Assembly: GCA_036351775.1 (NCBI GenBank)
Contig: JAZBPX010000059.1
Span: forward strand, 1 to 33,962
Reading direction: 5' to 3'
Length of the DNA: 33,962 nucleotides
DNA from: Pacificimonas sp036351775
GTDB lineage: Bacteria; Pseudomonadota; Alphaproteobacteria; Sphingomonadales; Sphingomonadaceae
The notes beneath the pieces are model-generated. The model was not told the origin of the DNA. It did not search any database and saw only the letters and a program-made list of their open reading frames with translations. The position numbers and the translations under genes were made by a program. Numbering within the stretch: position 1 is the first letter of the stretch; each line of letters begins with the position of its first letter. This document shows, piece by piece, positions 7,495 to 15,180 of this stretch.

Positions 7495-8471
7495 GCGGCT
7501 TTCAGGAAGCCGCTGAGGCGGGCGTTGATGATCTCGTGCGCCTCGTTCATGATATTGTCGATGAGCTCCTGACAAGTCGGGATGTCGTTGATCAGGCCGG
7601 CGACCATGCCGCAGCTCCAAGCACCGGCGTCCATCTCGCCCTCCGCCATGATGCGTGGATAGACGCCCGCGACTTCCTCGATGATGTCCTCGAACTTCAG
7701 GTCCTTGCCGAGTTCGCGTTCTTTTTCGAGCAGGCGCTCGACCGCTTCGTTCGTCAGCACGCGTTCGGTGTTGCGGAGCGGGCGCATGACGAGGCGCGTG
7801 TCGAGTTCGGACGCGGCAACGATCGCCTCCTTCACATTCTGGTGCACGGGCGCCTCCTTCGTGGCGATGAAGCGCGTGCCCATGTTGATGCCGTCCGCGC
7901 CCATGGCGAGGCTGGCGACGAGCGAGCGGCCATCGGCTTGGCCGCCGGACGCAACGAAGGGGATCTCAAGCTCGTCGGCGGCGCGCGGGAGGAGGATCAT
8001 GTTCGGCACATCGTCCTCGCCCGGATGACCGCCGCATTCGAACCCGTCGACCGAGACCGCGTCGCAGCCGATGGACTGCGCCTTCAGGCTGTGGCGGACG
8101 CTGGTGCATTTGTGGATGATCTTGATGCCCGCATCGTGCAGCGGGCCGACAACCTGAGCCGGGTTGTTGCCGGCGGTTTCGACGATCTTCACGCCGCCCT
8201 CGATGATGGCCTTCATGTAGCCGGGATAATCGGGCGCATTCACCGTGGGGAGAAAGGTCAGGTTCACGCCGAACGGCTTGTCGGTCATGTCCCGGCACTT
8301 GGCGATTTCATTGGCAAGGTCGCCGGGAGTCTTCTGCGTCAGGCCGGTGATGATGCCGAGGCCGCCCGCATTGGAGACCGCCGCTGCCATCTCCGCAAAG
8401 CCAACCCAGTGCATGCCGCCCTGAATGATGGGATGCTGGATGCCGAACATTTCGGTGATGCGCGTTTTCAT
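7491..8471 (-). CDS. Nitronate monooxygenase / 2-nitropropane dioxygenase-like FMN oxidoreductase
   Basis: 326-residue TIM-barrel flavoprotein of the NMO/2-nitropropane dioxygenase superfamily. Visible motifs are HPIIQGGM (13-20), the conserved GFECGGHPGEDD with His149 (the usual catalytic His region), VASGGQADGRSLVASLAMGADGINMGTRF for FMN phosphate binding, and ATKEAPVHQNVKEAI. The family oxidises nitronates in some members. Others, especially next to fatty-acid or aromatic genes, are NAD(P)H-dependent flavin or enoyl reductases of unknown substrate, and the company of crotonase and SDR makes that possible here. First gene of the minus-strand run; AAGGGGGGAA precedes the ATG. It diverges from the CitE-like gene across 100 nt. 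Confidence 0.88.
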   Translation of the reverse strand: MKTRITEMFGIQHPIIQGGMHWVGFAEMAAAVSNAGGLGIITGLTQKTPGDLANEIAKCRDMTDKPFGVNLTFLPTVNAPDYPGYMKAIIEGGVKIVETAGNNPAQVVGPLHDAGIKIIHKCTSVRHSLKAQSIGCDAVSVDGFECGGHPGEDDVPNMILLPRAADELEIPFVASGGQADGRSLVASLAMGADGINMGTRFIATKEAPVHQNVKEAIVAASELDTRLVMRPLRNTERVLTNEAVERLLEKERELGKDLKFEDIIEEVAGVYPRIMAEGEMDAGAWSCGMVAGLINDIPTCQELIDNIMNEAHEIINARLSGFLKAA

Positions 8472-8501
8472 GGGTGGTTCCCCCCTTGTTTCGGATTGGC
8501 T

Positions 8502-8530
8502 TTGTCAGACTGTGCGGTCCGGCCTAAACT
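8502..8530 (+). promoter_or_regulatory. Predicted sigma70-type promoter for the CitE-like gene run
   Basis: TTGTCA (8502-8507), 17 nt, then TAAACT (8525-8530), in the 100-nt gap between the divergent NMO-like and CitE-like genes. Transcription would begin near 8537, leaving a leader of about 35 nt. Spacing is ideal and the -35 matches 5/6; the -10 matches only 4/6. Confidence 0.45.
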
Positions 8531-8571
8531 TCTGCCGCCCCTCCTCGCCAGCCCACGAAAAGGCCAGCCGC

Positions 8572-9381
8572 ATGACCCAGACCCCTGCGCCCCGCTCCCG
8601 CCGATCCGCACTTTACATGCCCGGTGCGAATGCACGGGCGCTGGAGAAAGCGAAGTCGCTGGATGCCGACGTCCTGATCTTCGACCTAGAGGACGCGGTG
8701 CTGCCGGACGCAAAAGACGAGGCGCGGAGCCTAGTCGCCGAGGCAGTGCGCGGCGGCGGCTATTCGGGCGAGGTGGTCATCCGGGTAAATGGCGAGGGTA
8801 CACCGTGGCGGCGCGAGGATCTGGCGATGGTTAGGGCGGTAAAGCCGGACGCCGTTCTGCTGCCGAAGGTGGAAGCGGGCGCGAAGCCGCTGGATGCCAT
8901 CCCGCTATGGGCGATGATCGAAACGCCAGGAGCGATCCTGAACGCCGGGTCGATTGCGGCCTCGGGCTATCAGGCGCTCGTGGTCGGCATCAACGACCTG
9001 TCAAAGGAATTGCGCGCGCCTATAGCGCCCGGTCGGGGGGCGTTTCGCATGGCGCTGCAAACGACTGTGATGGCGGCGCGGGCGAGCGGCATCGTGGCGC
9101 TGGATGGGGTATTTAATAGCCTCGATGATGAGGGCGGTCTGGCTGCGGAATGCGCGGACGGGGCGGCGCTTGGTTTTGATGGCAAGACGCTGATTCACCC
9201 CTCGCAGATCGAGGAAGCGAATGCGGCGTTCTCACCATCGGCAGCCGATGTCGAGCAGGCCCGCGCCATCGTCGAGGCGTTCGCCGCCGATCCCGGCGCA
9301 GGGGTTCTGCGCGTTCGCGGCCAGATGACGGAACGGCTTCATCTGGCAGCGGCAGAGGACTTGCTCGCCAGATCACGGTAA
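8572..9381 (+). CDS. HpcH/HpaI aldolase (CitE-like) CoA-ester lyase
   Basis: 269 residues of the CitE / malyl-CoA lyase fold, which cleaves or forms C-C bonds of CoA esters such as malyl-CoA, beta-methylmalyl-CoA or citryl/citramalyl-CoA with a divalent metal. Seen: RSALYMPGANARALEKAKSL, the metal/substrate motif FDLEDAV (37-43), IRVNG with Arg71, IETPGAI with Glu117, and the C-terminal FDGKTLIHPSQI. I start at ATG 8572; the frame is open further upstream, but only from here does the sequence look like the family, and AAAGG lies 8-12 nt before. Exact substrate cannot be fixed. It heads the plus-strand run opposite the NMO/crotonase/SDR genes. Confidence 0.88.
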   Translation: MTQTPAPRSRRSALYMPGANARALEKAKSLDADVLIFDLEDAVLPDAKDEARSLVAEAVRGGGYSGEVVIRVNGEGTPWRREDLAMVRAVKPDAVLLPKVEAGAKPLDAIPLWAMIETPGAILNAGSIAASGYQALVVGINDLSKELRAPIAPGRGAFRMALQTTVMAARASGIVALDGVFNSLDDEGGLAAECADGAALGFDGKTLIHPSQIEEANAAFSPSAADVEQARAIVEAFAADPGAGVLRVRGQMTERLHLAAAEDLLARSR

Positions 9382-9422
9382 TGCACAGACACGAAACAGG
9401 GTATCATTTGGGACGGGGCATT

Positions 9423-10889
9423 ATGAAGAGAACGAAAACCGCGCTCGCCATTGGCGGCGCTGTGGTTGCGGCTGCGATAAGCACGCAGACACTGGCGTCA
9501 GCGACCGCCGACCGGGACGCCGCCCTTCGCGCAGCCGAGGCCTGGATGACGAAGCAGATGCATGTCGGGCTTGTGCCGGGTGCGACCGCAGCCATTGTCC
9601 ACGATCAGGATTTGATCTGGTCGACGGCCTACGGTTTCGCTGACCGGGAGGCGGGAACGCCCATGACGGCGGAAACGGATTTCAGCGTCTGTTCAATTTC
9701 AAAGCTATTTACATCGATCGGCGTCATGACGCTGGTTGAGGATGGCCGCGTCGATCTCGATGACCCGCTGACGAAATTCCTGCCGAACTGGGCGTTCACC
9801 GAAGCCGCTCGCGGTGGAAGCGACCAGGTCACGATCCGGGACATGCTCTCGCACGCAGCGGGCTTCCCCCGTGAACCCATGACGACCGGCTGGGCGAACA
9901 GCGATTTTCCGACGACGGCCGAAGTGCTCGCACAGGCCGGAGAGGTCGCGCCGCTGTACGAACCGGCAGATACCTGGCAATATTCGAACCTCGCCATGTC
10001 CCTGCTCGGTCAGGTGATCGAGGCGGCGAGCGGAACCGATTATGACAGCTACATCCGATCTGAAGTTCTCGCGCCGCTGAACCTTCGGGGCATATCCACG
10101 GATTTGCCACTGGAATCGACGCCGGGGCGGCCCTTCTCGCGTGGGTATTTCATGTACGATGAGCAGGCGGTTCGCCCGGTGGTCGAACCCTATACGCTGA
10201 ATGGCTACGCCCCCGCAGCGGGTTTCGCGGCCTCTGTCATCGATCTGGCAGAATTCGCGTCCTGGCAGTTCCGGGTTCTGGAAACGGGTGAGACCGAGGT
10301 GCTGTCCCGTCCTGCGCTTCGCAACATGCACCGGGTGCACTGGTATGATCCGGCGGACGAGAATGGGAATGTCTGGGGTTTTGGCTTCAGCCACATGAAA
10401 ATCAACGATCAGCCCTTTATCGGTCATGGCGGCTACTGCCCCGGCTACCGCGCCCAGTTCGCGATGAACCCGGCAACGAAGACGGCCTTCGCCGCGATGG
10501 TGAACGTCAACGACGCATCGCCCTACGATCTGGTGGCCGGTATAGAGGGTATCGTCGGGCCGGTTCTGGCTGCCGAGCCGTCCTCCGACGAGAGCGCCGC
10601 CGATGACGCGAACGAGCCCGTGCTATCGGATTTTGAAGGCCGGTTCGGGCAGACCAATTTCCCTTATGAAATGTACGTCGCGCCGCGCGGAGACGATCTG
10701 CTGGTCTACAACCTCTACTCGCGCGAGCCTGCCCGCAACGCGACTACACTGAAACATCAGGGTGGCGACCGCTTCCGCGCACTGAATGGCAAGGGGAATC
10801 TCGGCGCGGAGGCGACCTTCAACCGCGATGAAAGCGGGCGCGTGGTCAGCCTTCACTGGGAAGGCGAAACCATCGCGCGAATGGACTAA
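9423..10889 (+). CDS. Serine hydrolase, beta-lactamase class C / penicillin-binding-like
   Basis: 488 residues from ATG 9423, preceded by GGGACGGGG. A hydrophobic N-terminus after MKRTK (residues 7-28) looks like a signal peptide, so the protein is probably periplasmic. The class C/esterase active-site triad of motifs is present: SISK at 91-94 (nucleophile Ser91, base Lys94), YSN at 187-189, and HGG near 336-338. The domain ends near residue 380. About 100 further residues include an acidic linker (SSDESAADDANEP) and a beta-rich extension seen in many members of this family. Members include beta-lactamases, D-aminopeptidases and esterases, so beta-lactam resistance should not be assumed. It starts 41 nt after the CitE-like gene. 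Confidence 0.9.
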   Translation: MKRTKTALAIGGAVVAAAISTQTLASATADRDAALRAAEAWMTKQMHVGLVPGATAAIVHDQDLIWSTAYGFADREAGTPMTAETDFSVCSISKLFTSIGVMTLVEDGRVDLDDPLTKFLPNWAFTEAARGGSDQVTIRDMLSHAAGFPREPMTTGWANSDFPTTAEVLAQAGEVAPLYEPADTWQYSNLAMSLLGQVIEAASGTDYDSYIRSEVLAPLNLRGISTDLPLESTPGRPFSRGYFMYDEQAVRPVVEPYTLNGYAPAAGFAASVIDLAEFASWQFRVLETGETEVLSRPALRNMHRVHWYDPADENGNVWGFGFSHMKINDQPFIGHGGYCPGYRAQFAMNPATKTAFAAMVNVNDASPYDLVAGIEGIVGPVLAAEPSSDESAADDANEPVLSDFEGRFGQTNFPYEMYVAPRGDDLLVYNLYSREPARNATTLKHQGGDRFRALNGKGNLGAEATFNRDESGRVVSLHWEGETIARMD

Positions 10890-10929
10890 GGCGTTAACCT
10901 CGGTCAAACTATGCAGAGGGAGAGTCGCT

Positions 10930-11334
10930 GTGCCGATCGAGGGAATGGGCGGGCTGTTCATCCGCGCGCGGGACCCAGAGGCCCTGCAGCGCTGGTACGG
11001 CGAGCATCTGGGCGTTGGCGGCGGCTACGGACCGGCGGGCGTAAAGCATGGCAATGCGTATGTCTGGAACACGCTGGGCGGACCGATGGTGTTCCAGCCC
11101 TTTCAAATGGACAGCGACTATTTTGCTGCCGACAAGCAGTTCATGATCAATTTCCGCGTGTCCGAACTGGATTCGCTGGTCAAAAGCCTGACTGCGGCTG
11201 GGATCGAGGTGCTGAGCGATCCGGACTGGGATGCGCCGGGTGTCGGCAGGTTCCGCCGCATTCATGATCCGGAGGGCAACGCCATCGAGCTGTGGGAGCC
11301 CGACCCGCACGCCCCCACCGGCGAGGGATCGTAA
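10930..11334 (+). CDS. VOC (glyoxalase/bleomycin-resistance fold) protein
   Basis: 134 residues from GTG 10930, chosen because GAGGGAGAG lies at the right distance and the product begins with the family's first strand (GMGGLFIRARDPEALQRWYGEHLG). The second beta-alpha-beta half runs FMINFRVSELDSLVKSL...GVGRFRRIHDPEGNAIELWEP, the usual C-terminal VOC signature with the terminal metal-ligand Glu (IELWEP). The fold hosts lyases, dioxygenases, epimerases and binding proteins; function is open. It lies 40 nt after the serine hydrolase and 31 nt before the DUF2147 gene, so it is probably co-transcribed with them. Confidence 0.87.
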   Translation: MPIEGMGGLFIRARDPEALQRWYGEHLGVGGGYGPAGVKHGNAYVWNTLGGPMVFQPFQMDSDYFAADKQFMINFRVSELDSLVKSLTAAGIEVLSDPDWDAPGVGRFRRIHDPEGNAIELWEPDPHAPTGEGS

Positions 11335-11365
11335 CCGGCGTGCGTTCCTGCACGAAGGACAGCGC

Positions 11366-11779
11366 ATGAAGCTGTTTGCGCTTATCCTCCCGCTCGCGCT
11401 GCTGGCGGCGCCGGTTTCCGCTGCCGAACCCATCATCGGCGACTGGCTGACAGAAGAGAAAGACGCTGTTGTGCGGATTGCCCCGTGCGGGAATGAACTT
11501 TGCGGGCGGATCGCGGAGTTTCGGGTGGAGCCGGATGATGGGCCCGACCAGCGCGATGTAAACAACCCGGACCCCGACCTCCGCGGTCGGCGTTTGATGG
11601 GCCTGCCCATCCTCACGGCTTTTCGCGAGGATGGGCGGCGGTGGCGCGGGCGCATCTACGATCCGAAATCGGGGAAGGATTATCGTTCGATTGTCGAGCG
11701 GAATGGGCCGGACCGGTTGGAGGTCAAAGGCTGCATTGGCCCGTTCTGCCAGACGCAGGAATGGACGCGGGTGAAGTGA
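11366..11779 (+). CDS. DUF2147 family exported protein
   Basis: 137 residues. The first 20 form a signal peptide (MKLFALILPLALLAAPVSA, cut before AEP), so it is exported. The mature part matches DUF2147: GDWLTEEKDAVVRIAPCGNELCGRI, the central LPILTAFREDGRRWRGRIYDP and the end LEVKGCIGPFCQTQEW. The cysteine pairs CGNELC and CIGPFC would suit periplasmic disulphides. DUF2147 proteins are small lipocalin-like beta proteins of unknown function. The stop overlaps the start of the next small frame by 4 nt (GTGA at 11776-11779). Confidence 0.85.
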   Translation: MKLFALILPLALLAAPVSAAEPIIGDWLTEEKDAVVRIAPCGNELCGRIAEFRVEPDDGPDQRDVNNPDPDLRGRRLMGLPILTAFREDGRRWRGRIYDPKSGKDYRSIVERNGPDRLEVKGCIGPFCQTQEWTRVK

Positions 11780-11999
11780 GCCAAGCGGAGGCACCCGCCG
11801 CTCCGGCAAAACGCTGGCTGAAGATTGCGGGCCTGGCCTTCGTCATTCTGGTTCTGCCGGTGGCGATTTCCGCGGCGAGTGCTCAGGTCTTCGCCGGATG
11901 GCAGCTAACTTTTATGCACAGGGCCAGGACGGCGTGTGGACCTCATGGTTTACGGGGGCATATAGGCAGGCAGAAACTGCTGCCGATGAAAAGGACTGA
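11776..11999 (+). pseudogene. Small single-span membrane protein, apparently frameshifted
   Basis: From GTG 11776 (overlapping the DUF2147 stop) the frame reads MSQAEAPAAPAKRWLK, then a hydrophobic span IAGLAFVILVLPVAISAASA, then degenerates and runs on into the crotonase gene. A second frame, offset by one base, contains AANFYAQGQDGVWTSWFTGA and ends at TGA 11997-11999, exactly 3 nt before the crotonase ATG. Joining the frames near 11885-11905 by adding one base gives a protein of about 75 residues: short cytoplasmic N-terminus, one membrane span and an aromatic-rich tail. I do not recognise the family. Either a real frameshift or an assembly error; less likely, two unrelated short frames. 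Confidence 0.5.
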
Positions 12000-12002
12000 C
12001 CC

Positions 12003-12797
12003 ATGGCCGACGACCCCGTTCTCTACGAGCAGACCGGCAAGGTCGTCCGCGTCACGCTGAACCGGCCCGACCTTCGTAATCCGCTTTCGGGCGACGTCAT
12101 TAGTGCGCTGATTGCCGCTGTCAGGCGCGCCGATGACGATGCGGATGTGTCCTGCGTGGTGCTGACCGGCGCGGGAAAGAGTTTCTGCGCAGGCGGAAAC
12201 CTGAACGAGATCCAGAAGCTGTCGGCGGACAAGTCCCCGCTCGAAATCGCGGACTGGTACCGCGACGGCATCCAGCAGATCCCATTGACCTTTGCTGCAA
12301 TATCGGTGCCCGTCATCGCAGCTGTGAATGGTCACGCCATCGGCGCGGGCTGCGACCTCACTTGCATGGCGGACATTCGCATTTGCGGGGAAAGCGCGCG
12401 CTTTGCCGAAAGCTTCCTTCGTGTCGGAATCATTCCGGGCGACGGCGGCGCGTGGCTGCTCCCCCGCATCGTCGGTTACCCACGCGCGATGCACATGCTG
12501 CTGACAGCCGAAGGCGTAACGGCGGAAAAAGCGCTCGACTGGGGCCTGGTGACCGAAGTCGTCGCCGATGGCGATTTGCTAACCCGCGCCCATGCGTTGG
12601 CGGAGGCAGTGGCGAGCCAGCCGCCGAATGCCCTTCGCGAGGCGAAGCGGCTGATGCGGCAGGCGCAGGCCCAGTCGCTTGCCGACAGCCTCGCCGAGGC
12701 CGCCGTCATGCAGGGCGTCCTGCAGCAGACTTCAGACCATAAGGAGGCGGTGTCCGCGATCCTCGAGAAGCGCAAACCGAGTTTCGAGGGGCGGTAA
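12003..12797 (+). CDS. Enoyl-CoA hydratase-related (crotonase) protein
   Basis: 264-residue crotonase-fold enzyme of acyl-CoA metabolism. The first oxyanion-hole segment is GKSFCAGGNL (58-67) and the second GHAIGAGCDLTCMADIRI (110-127). Asp118 occupies the place of rat hydratase Glu144. Phe138 stands at the Glu164 position, with Glu136 two residues earlier and Asp147 in IPGDGGAWLLPR, a pattern shared by a crotonase subgroup whose reaction differs or is unproven. The C-terminus SAILEKRKPSFEGR is typical. It starts 3 nt after the restored end of the small membrane-protein frame. It is only distantly similar to the crotonase on the other strand at 6679, so this is not a recent duplication. Confidence 0.9.
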   Translation: MADDPVLYEQTGKVVRVTLNRPDLRNPLSGDVISALIAAVRRADDDADVSCVVLTGAGKSFCAGGNLNEIQKLSADKSPLEIADWYRDGIQQIPLTFAAISVPVIAAVNGHAIGAGCDLTCMADIRICGESARFAESFLRVGIIPGDGGAWLLPRIVGYPRAMHMLLTAEGVTAEKALDWGLVTEVVADGDLLTRAHALAEAVASQPPNALREAKRLMRQAQAQSLADSLAEAAVMQGVLQQTSDHKEAVSAILEKRKPSFEGR

Positions 12798-12816
12798 GCC
12801 GGAGGAGGGGAAACTC

Positions 12817-13266
12817 ATGGCCGGAAACTCGCCGCTCTTCTACGCCCTCATCATGTTCGCGACCGGGGTGGGGATCCCGATCATGGCGGCGCTGAATGGC
12901 GGGCTCGGCGGGCAGCTTGGCAGTCCGGCGGCAGCGGCGACGATCCTCTTCCTGACGGCGCTCACCGTGTCGGCGGCAGTCATGTTGGCGACGGGGCTCC
13001 CTGCGGCCAGTAGCTGGAGGAGCGGCGCGCCCGTCCTTTATGCGGGCGGGCTTTTCGTGGCGTTCTACGTCCTTTCGATCACGTGGATTGCACCGCGTTT
13101 CGGCGTTGCCAACGCGGTCTTCTTCGTCCTGATCGGACAGATCATGGCGGCGGCCGTCATCGACCATTTCGGCCTGCTGGGCGCTCCGCGCGCGCCCATC
13201 GACATGCGCCGCGCGGCCGGGATCGTCCTGATGGCAGCGGGCATCTACTTCGCGCGGCGGACATGA
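12817..13266 (+). CDS. YdcZ/DUF606-type DMT membrane protein
   Basis: 149 residues with five hydrophobic segments (about 8-28, 37-60, 70-90, 96-116 and 128-146), the layout of DUF606/YdcZ, a half-size member of the drug/metabolite transporter superfamily. Family-like stretches are GVGIPIMAALNGGLGGQLGSP, GAPVLYAGGLFVAFYVLSITWIAPRFGVANA and the final RRAAGIVLMAAGIYFARR. An inner-membrane protein whose cargo is unknown; half-size proteins usually pair as homo- or hetero-dimers, and no partner is adjacent. GGAGGAGGGG just before ATG 12817 is one of the strongest ribosome-binding sites in the window. Confidence 0.85.
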   Translation: MAGNSPLFYALIMFATGVGIPIMAALNGGLGGQLGSPAAAATILFLTALTVSAAVMLATGLPAASSWRSGAPVLYAGGLFVAFYVLSITWIAPRFGVANAVFFVLIGQIMAAAVIDHFGLLGAPRAPIDMRRAAGIVLMAAGIYFARRT

Positions 13267-13365
13267 TATGCGGACAGCCTCTCCACTTCATCAGGGCTGG
13301 CAAACTTGCGGAGTGTAATCGACGGCTGATCCCGGCAGCTTCGATGGCCAAGGGAGATCGCCATC

Positions 13366-15180
13366 ATGGCCACGCAAGCCAAGTCAGACCTGGACCTCGA
13401 CGCCCTGCGCGCGAAATACCGTGAGGAGCGCGACAAGCGTATCCGTGAAGACGGTGAAAACCAGTATGTCGAGGCGGGCGGCGAGTTCGCCTCCTATTCT
13501 GAAGACGACCCTTACGCAGACCCGGATTTCAGCCGCGACCCGCTCGATCTGGAGATCGACGTCGCGATCATTGGCGGCGGCTTTTCCGGCATGATGGCGG
13601 CGGCCCGTATGCGCGAGCGCGGGTTCGACAATCTGAAGATCATCGAAACCGGCAGCGATTTCGGCGGCACCTGGTACTGGAACCGCTACCCGGGCGCACA
13701 GTGCGACATCGAGAGCTACTGCTACCTGCCGCTGCTTGAGGAAATGGGCTATATGCCGAAGGAGAAATATTCCTTCGCACCGGAGATTTTCGCGCACAGC
13801 CAGGCGGTCGGGAAATATTACGACCTGTACAAGGACGCGATCTTCCAGACGCGCGTGAAGGCGCTGCGCTGGGACGAGGAGCTAAAGCGCTGGCGCATCG
13901 AGACGAACCGTGACGACGATATCCGTGCGCGCTTCGTGGTGACGGCCGTGGGTCCGGCGAGCCGACCGAAGCTGCCCGGCATTCCCGGTATCGAGGAGTT
14001 TGAGGGCCACAGCTTTCACACCAGCCGCTGGGACTATGACTATACCGGCGGCGATCATTCCGGCGGTCTGACGAAGCTGGCGGACAAGCGCGTCGGGATC
14101 ATCGGGACGGGCGCGACGGCGATCCAGTGCGTGCCTTATCTCGCCGAACATGCCGAGGCGCTCTACGTCTTCCAGCGGACGCCGTCGGTCGTCGACCTGC
14201 GCGGTAACAGCGAAACCGATCCCGACTGGTACCAGTCGCTGGAGCCGGGCTGGCAGCGGAGGCGCCGGGAGAATTTCGCCGGCATCATCTTCGGCGAACC
14301 GCAGGCCGAGGATCTGGTCAATGACGGCTGGACGGACCTTGCCAACCGCGTCGGGTTCCTGGCGCGCGAGAAGATGATGGAGGGCGGTACGCTCGATCCC
14401 GAAAGCATTCAGGAAATGGCGGAGATCGCCGACTTCCAGAAGATGAACGACATCCGCGCGCGGGTAGAGGAAGAGGTTGCAGACCCAGTGAAGGCGGAGG
14501 ACCTGAAGCCCTGGTACCGCCTGTTCTGCAAGCGCCCCACTTTTAACGACATGTACCTCGCGGCGTTCAACAAGGAGAGCGTGCACCTTATCGATGTGTC
14601 GGAAGCCAAGGGTGTCGAGCGCATCACCAAGACCGGCCTTGTGGCGAACGGCGAGGAGATCGAACTCGACTGCATCATCTACGCCACCGGATTCGAGATT
14701 ACGACAGCCGCCACGCGGCGCATGGATTTCGAGATCGAAGGGCGAGACGGTGTGTCGCTGTTCGACCATTGGGGCGGCGGTATCCGCACGCTGCACGGCG
14801 TCGCGAGCCACGGTTTCCCGAACTGGTTCAACGTGGGCGTCAACCAGAACGGCTTCTCGCCGAATATGACCGCCATGTTCGACGATCTCGCCATCCACAT
14901 CGGCTACATCATCGACGAGGCGCAAAAGCGCCAGAGCCACGTCGTCGAGGTAACGAAGGAGGCCGAACAGGCGTGGGTCGAGAAGATCCGCGAAATGGCA
15001 GCGGTCGCACCGAACCGCGACTTTCTCGCCGAATGCACGCCCGGCTATTACAACCATGAAGGACAGCCGGACGACGCCGCGCTTCAGAACACGCCTTACC
15101 CCGGTGGAATCAACGAGTTCAACGCGATGCTGGCGAAGTGGCGCGAGGGCGGTGAACTCGACGGGTTCGAGCTCAGCTAG
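13366..15180 (+). CDS. Baeyer-Villiger-type flavin monooxygenase
   Basis: 604-residue FAD/NADPH monooxygenase. The FAD motif GGGFSG is at 70-75, GGTWYWNRYPGAQCD at 100-114 and the NADPH motif GIIGTGATA at 244-252. The type I Baeyer-Villiger fingerprint FxGxxxHxxxWD is present as F212, G214, H218, W222 and D223. Such enzymes insert oxygen next to a ketone to give an ester or lactone. An N-terminal charged extension of about 60 residues precedes the FAD domain, as in larger BVMOs of the phenylacetone/cyclopentadecanone/steroid type. Substrate is unknown. It starts 99 nt after the DMT gene (AAGGGAGA before ATG 13366), so it may have its own promoter; I found no convincing one. The stop overlaps the convergent gene's stop in CTAG. 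Confidence 0.93.
   Translation: MATQAKSDLDLDALRAKYREERDKRIREDGENQYVEAGGEFASYSEDDPYADPDFSRDPLDLEIDVAIIGGGFSGMMAAARMRERGFDNLKIIETGSDFGGTWYWNRYPGAQCDIESYCYLPLLEEMGYMPKEKYSFAPEIFAHSQAVGKYYDLYKDAIFQTRVKALRWDEELKRWRIETNRDDDIRARFVVTAVGPASRPKLPGIPGIEEFEGHSFHTSRWDYDYTGGDHSGGLTKLADKRVGIIGTGATAIQCVPYLAEHAEALYVFQRTPSVVDLRGNSETDPDWYQSLEPGWQRRRRENFAGIIFGEPQAEDLVNDGWTDLANRVGFLAREKMMEGGTLDPESIQEMAEIADFQKMNDIRARVEEEVADPVKAEDLKPWYRLFCKRPTFNDMYLAAFNKESVHLIDVSEAKGVERITKTGLVANGEEIELDCIIYATGFEITTAATRRMDFEIEGRDGVSLFDHWGGGIRTLHGVASHGFPNWFNVGVNQNGFSPNMTAMFDDLAIHIGYIIDEAQKRQSHVVEVTKEAEQAWVEKIREMAAVAPNRDFLAECTPGYYNHEGQPDDAALQNTPYPGGINEFNAMLAKWREGGELDGFELS

Noticed and set aside
9423..10889. Beta-lactamase resistance gene.
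   Set aside because: SxxK, YxN and HGG are shared by esterases and peptidases of the family; HGG replaces the KTG of true class C beta-lactamases and no AmpR-like regulator is nearby.
10911..11267. Alternative frame starting at ATG 10911 in place of the VOC gene.
   Set aside because: Product is arginine-rich without family similarity; the overlapping GTG 10930 frame gives a complete VOC domain with a good ribosome site.
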